Below are positions 13,615-15,050 of a stretch of 15,050 nucleotides of DNA, one piece after another. Source of the stretch: Bacteroides sp. CAG:1060 (GTDB lineage Bacteria; Bacteroidota; Bacteroidia; Bacteroidales; UBA932). The notes beneath the pieces are model-generated. The model was not told the DNA's origin. It did no database searches and worked only from the letters and a program-made list of their open reading frames with translations. The stretch spans positions 25,231-40,280 of the forward strand of contig HF986342.1 in the NCBI GenBank assembly GCA_000432655.1. Reading direction: 5' to 3'. The position numbers and the translations under genes were made by a program. The stretch's first letter is position 1. Every line of letters starts with the position of its first letter.

Positions 13615-15050
13615 CTATTCCAGAGGTACTGCGAAGGTCAATTCGAGATAAGGCCCCTTTCCTGTCGTGCTGCCAGGTCCGTTGAGGGTGGCTCTATAGA
13701 AACGGTCCTTGTCCAAAAGGACTGACTCCTTTGTGGACTCCTTGGAACTTGCAGCATATTGGGCCATCATAGCATAACTATAGTAGTTGGAATAGTAGCT
13801 GCCGTAGCTGCTGCCATATCCATATCCTCCGCCATACATGCCGTTATAATAGCTCTGATATGCCAGATAGTTATACATATCGCTGAGATCCTTGTTGCCG
13901 GAACTGGTCGTGGTAACGCTCTCCTTGGCCATAATAAGCATCCAAATGTCGTAGCTGCCTTTAAGGAATCTTTTTGTTTTGCTGTCCTCAGGGTTGTTCT
14001 CGTCTATCTTCAGGATTTCCTGCATGTGATAGGTTATGTCCGGTGCGTAATTGGACAGGGATCGATTCACGTCTCCTTGATTCTCTGCGCTTGAACTTGA
14101 GTCTGTCAGCCCCATGAAGCTCGCTTTCCCGTCCGAACTGATTTTTACGGTTGGAGACAGAATCTGCGGCCATCTGTCCATCTCAGTGTAGTCTGAAGGG
14201 AATTCGAATGGAAACACCAGACTTGCCTTATTGATGACCGTATGAGAAGGATCTCCTCCCTTGGCGGAAATCATCTCTTCGGCGAGTTTTTTCAAATCCT
14301 TTGCTCTGATGACCGGCTTCAATCCTCCGCCTCCCTCGATATAAATTTTCTCAGTGGCCATTCCTAATTTGGATTGGGTCTCCTGCGAGGTCAGGTTGAG
14401 GGCATATTGCGGGAAATTCCCGGTGGAACTGTTGTTGAGAAGGGAGTCCAGATTGTGGAATTTGGTGGCACCGAAGTAGAACAGTATGGATGTGTCCTTT
14501 CTCTTTCCTTCGAATTCTGCACTATAGTCCAACTGGGCGAGATTTCCTGTGAACGCACCTCCATTGCTGTCGAAGCCGAGCTGCAGCTTGAATATATTGA
14601 TGCGTCCGCCCTTGTTGTCCGGATTTTCGGTCTCAAAATAGATTCCAGGAATTTTCTTTACATAATTGTCATAACTCTTGACGTCTTCTTTTGTGAGACT
14701 CAAGAATTTGCGCCCGAACTCCTCGTTGAATTCCACTGACAGGGAGTCGCCCCCGTCATATACCGGAAAACCTTTGGTTATTCTTTTTGAGGCATGTGAA
14801 AGCGGCTTGTTGCAGTCGAAATCCTTTTCTTTGTCTATAGGCGCATTCAATTCGTAGATGTTGATTGTCTGCAGGATATTCTTCTGCGATGGAATGTTAG
14901 TCGAAACCGTATCTTTGCAGATGGACATACGGAAACGCTTGAATATAGGATTGTCTCCTATGTTCAGAGAGTCAACGAACATAGGGATGATGGTGACGGC
15001 ACTCGTTCTGGTGGTCAGTCCGTATTCGTCGTCGAGTACGGCTCCAGTCG
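13615..15050 (-). CDS. DUF4270 family protein (5' end beyond the right edge)
   Basis: About 477 residues are visible, and the frame is open to the window edge, so the start and any lipoprotein signal are missing. The pattern fits DUF4270, a Bacteroidetes family of predicted exported, beta-rich proteins of unknown role: TGAVLDDEYGLTTR near the visible start, then a segment reading FNVYEL-like (TINIYELNAPIDKEKD), then KIYIEGGGGLKPVIRAKDL and INKASLVFPFEF. Near the C-terminus (visible residues 400-433) sits an unusual Gly/Tyr/Ser-rich insert. The chain ends in YLELTFAVPLE, a final beta strand. It is convergent with acpP. The DUF4270 assignment is by recognised pattern and is good but not certain; function is not known. 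Confidence 0.72.
   Translation of the reverse strand, partial: TGAVLDDEYGLTTRTSAVTIIPMFVDSLNIGDNPIFKRFRMSICKDTVSTNIPSQKNILQTINIYELNAPIDKEKDFDCNKPLSHASKRITKGFPVYDGGDSLSVEFNEEFGRKFLSLTKEDVKSYDNYVKKIPGIYFETENPDNKGGRINIFKLQLGFDSNGGAFTGNLAQLDYSAEFEGKRKDTSILFYFGATKFHNLDSLLNNSSTGNFPQYALNLTSQETQSKLGMATEKIYIEGGGGLKPVIRAKDLKKLAEEMISAKGGDPSHTVINKASLVFPFEFPSDYTEMDRWPQILSPTVKISSDGKASFMGLTDSSSSAENQGDVNRSLSNYAPDITYHMQEILKIDENNPEDSKTKRFLKGSYDIWMLIMAKESVTTTSSGNKDLSDMYNYLAYQSYYNGMYGGGYGYGSSYGSYYSNYYSYAMMAQYAASSKESTKESVLLDKDRFYRATLNGPGSTTGKGPYLELTFAVPLE
13750..13851 (-). repeat. Gly/Tyr/Ser-rich low-complexity segment inside the DUF4270 gene
   Basis: Thirty-four residues consist almost wholly of Tyr, Gly, Ser and Ala, with units such as MYGGGYGYGSSYGSYY. 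At the DNA level it is an imperfect run of TAT/GGC/AGC-type codons. It may be a flexible surface loop, and such DNA can vary in length between strains. Confidence 0.7.

Overview
The window looks like chromosomal DNA of a member of the phylum Bacteroidota, most likely order Bacteroidales. Several upstream regions carry the Bacteroidetes-type promoter (TTTG, a 19-21 base spacer, TAnnTTTG), strong Shine-Dalgarno sites are rare, and three lineage-typical families are present: a GLPGLI protein, an outer-membrane beta-barrel receptor with a carboxypeptidase-like regulatory domain, and a DUF4270 lipoprotein family member. Genus cannot be fixed from this sequence. No mobile element, CRISPR array, tRNA or rRNA was seen.

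Layout. (1) Minus strand, 1-1984: dacA (diadenylate cyclase) followed with a 4-base overlap by mutS2, which runs off the left edge. (2) Plus strand, 2123-5995: seven ribosomal protein genes in the classical S10-operon order (rplC, rplD, rplW, rplB, rpsS, rplV, rpsC). The block lacks rpsJ at the front, has its own promoter, and ends in an intrinsic terminator where rplP would be expected. dacA and rplC are divergent with almost back-to-back promoters. (3) Plus strand, 6070-9446: a TlpA/thioredoxin-fold lipoprotein, uvrC and pnuC, linked by two 11-base overlaps. (4) Minus strand, 9453-13017: a GLPGLI-family secreted protein followed by a TonB-dependent-receptor-like outer-membrane protein whose frame is broken by one base near a run of six A residues. 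(5) Plus strand, 13280-13525: acpP alone, between its own promoter and terminator. (6) Minus strand, 13615 to the right edge: a DUF4270 protein with a Gly/Tyr/Ser-rich insert, 5' end missing.

Most of the content is housekeeping: translation, DNA repair, c-di-AMP synthesis, fatty-acid carrier and NAD-precursor uptake. The less understood part is the GLPGLI/outer-membrane receptor pair, which probably works at the cell envelope on an unknown substrate. The points most worth a second look are the split S10 operon, the packed divergent dacA/rplC promoters, the promoter-like box lying against the rpsC terminator, and the single-base frameshift in the receptor gene. I saw no clear sign of a wholly new system.
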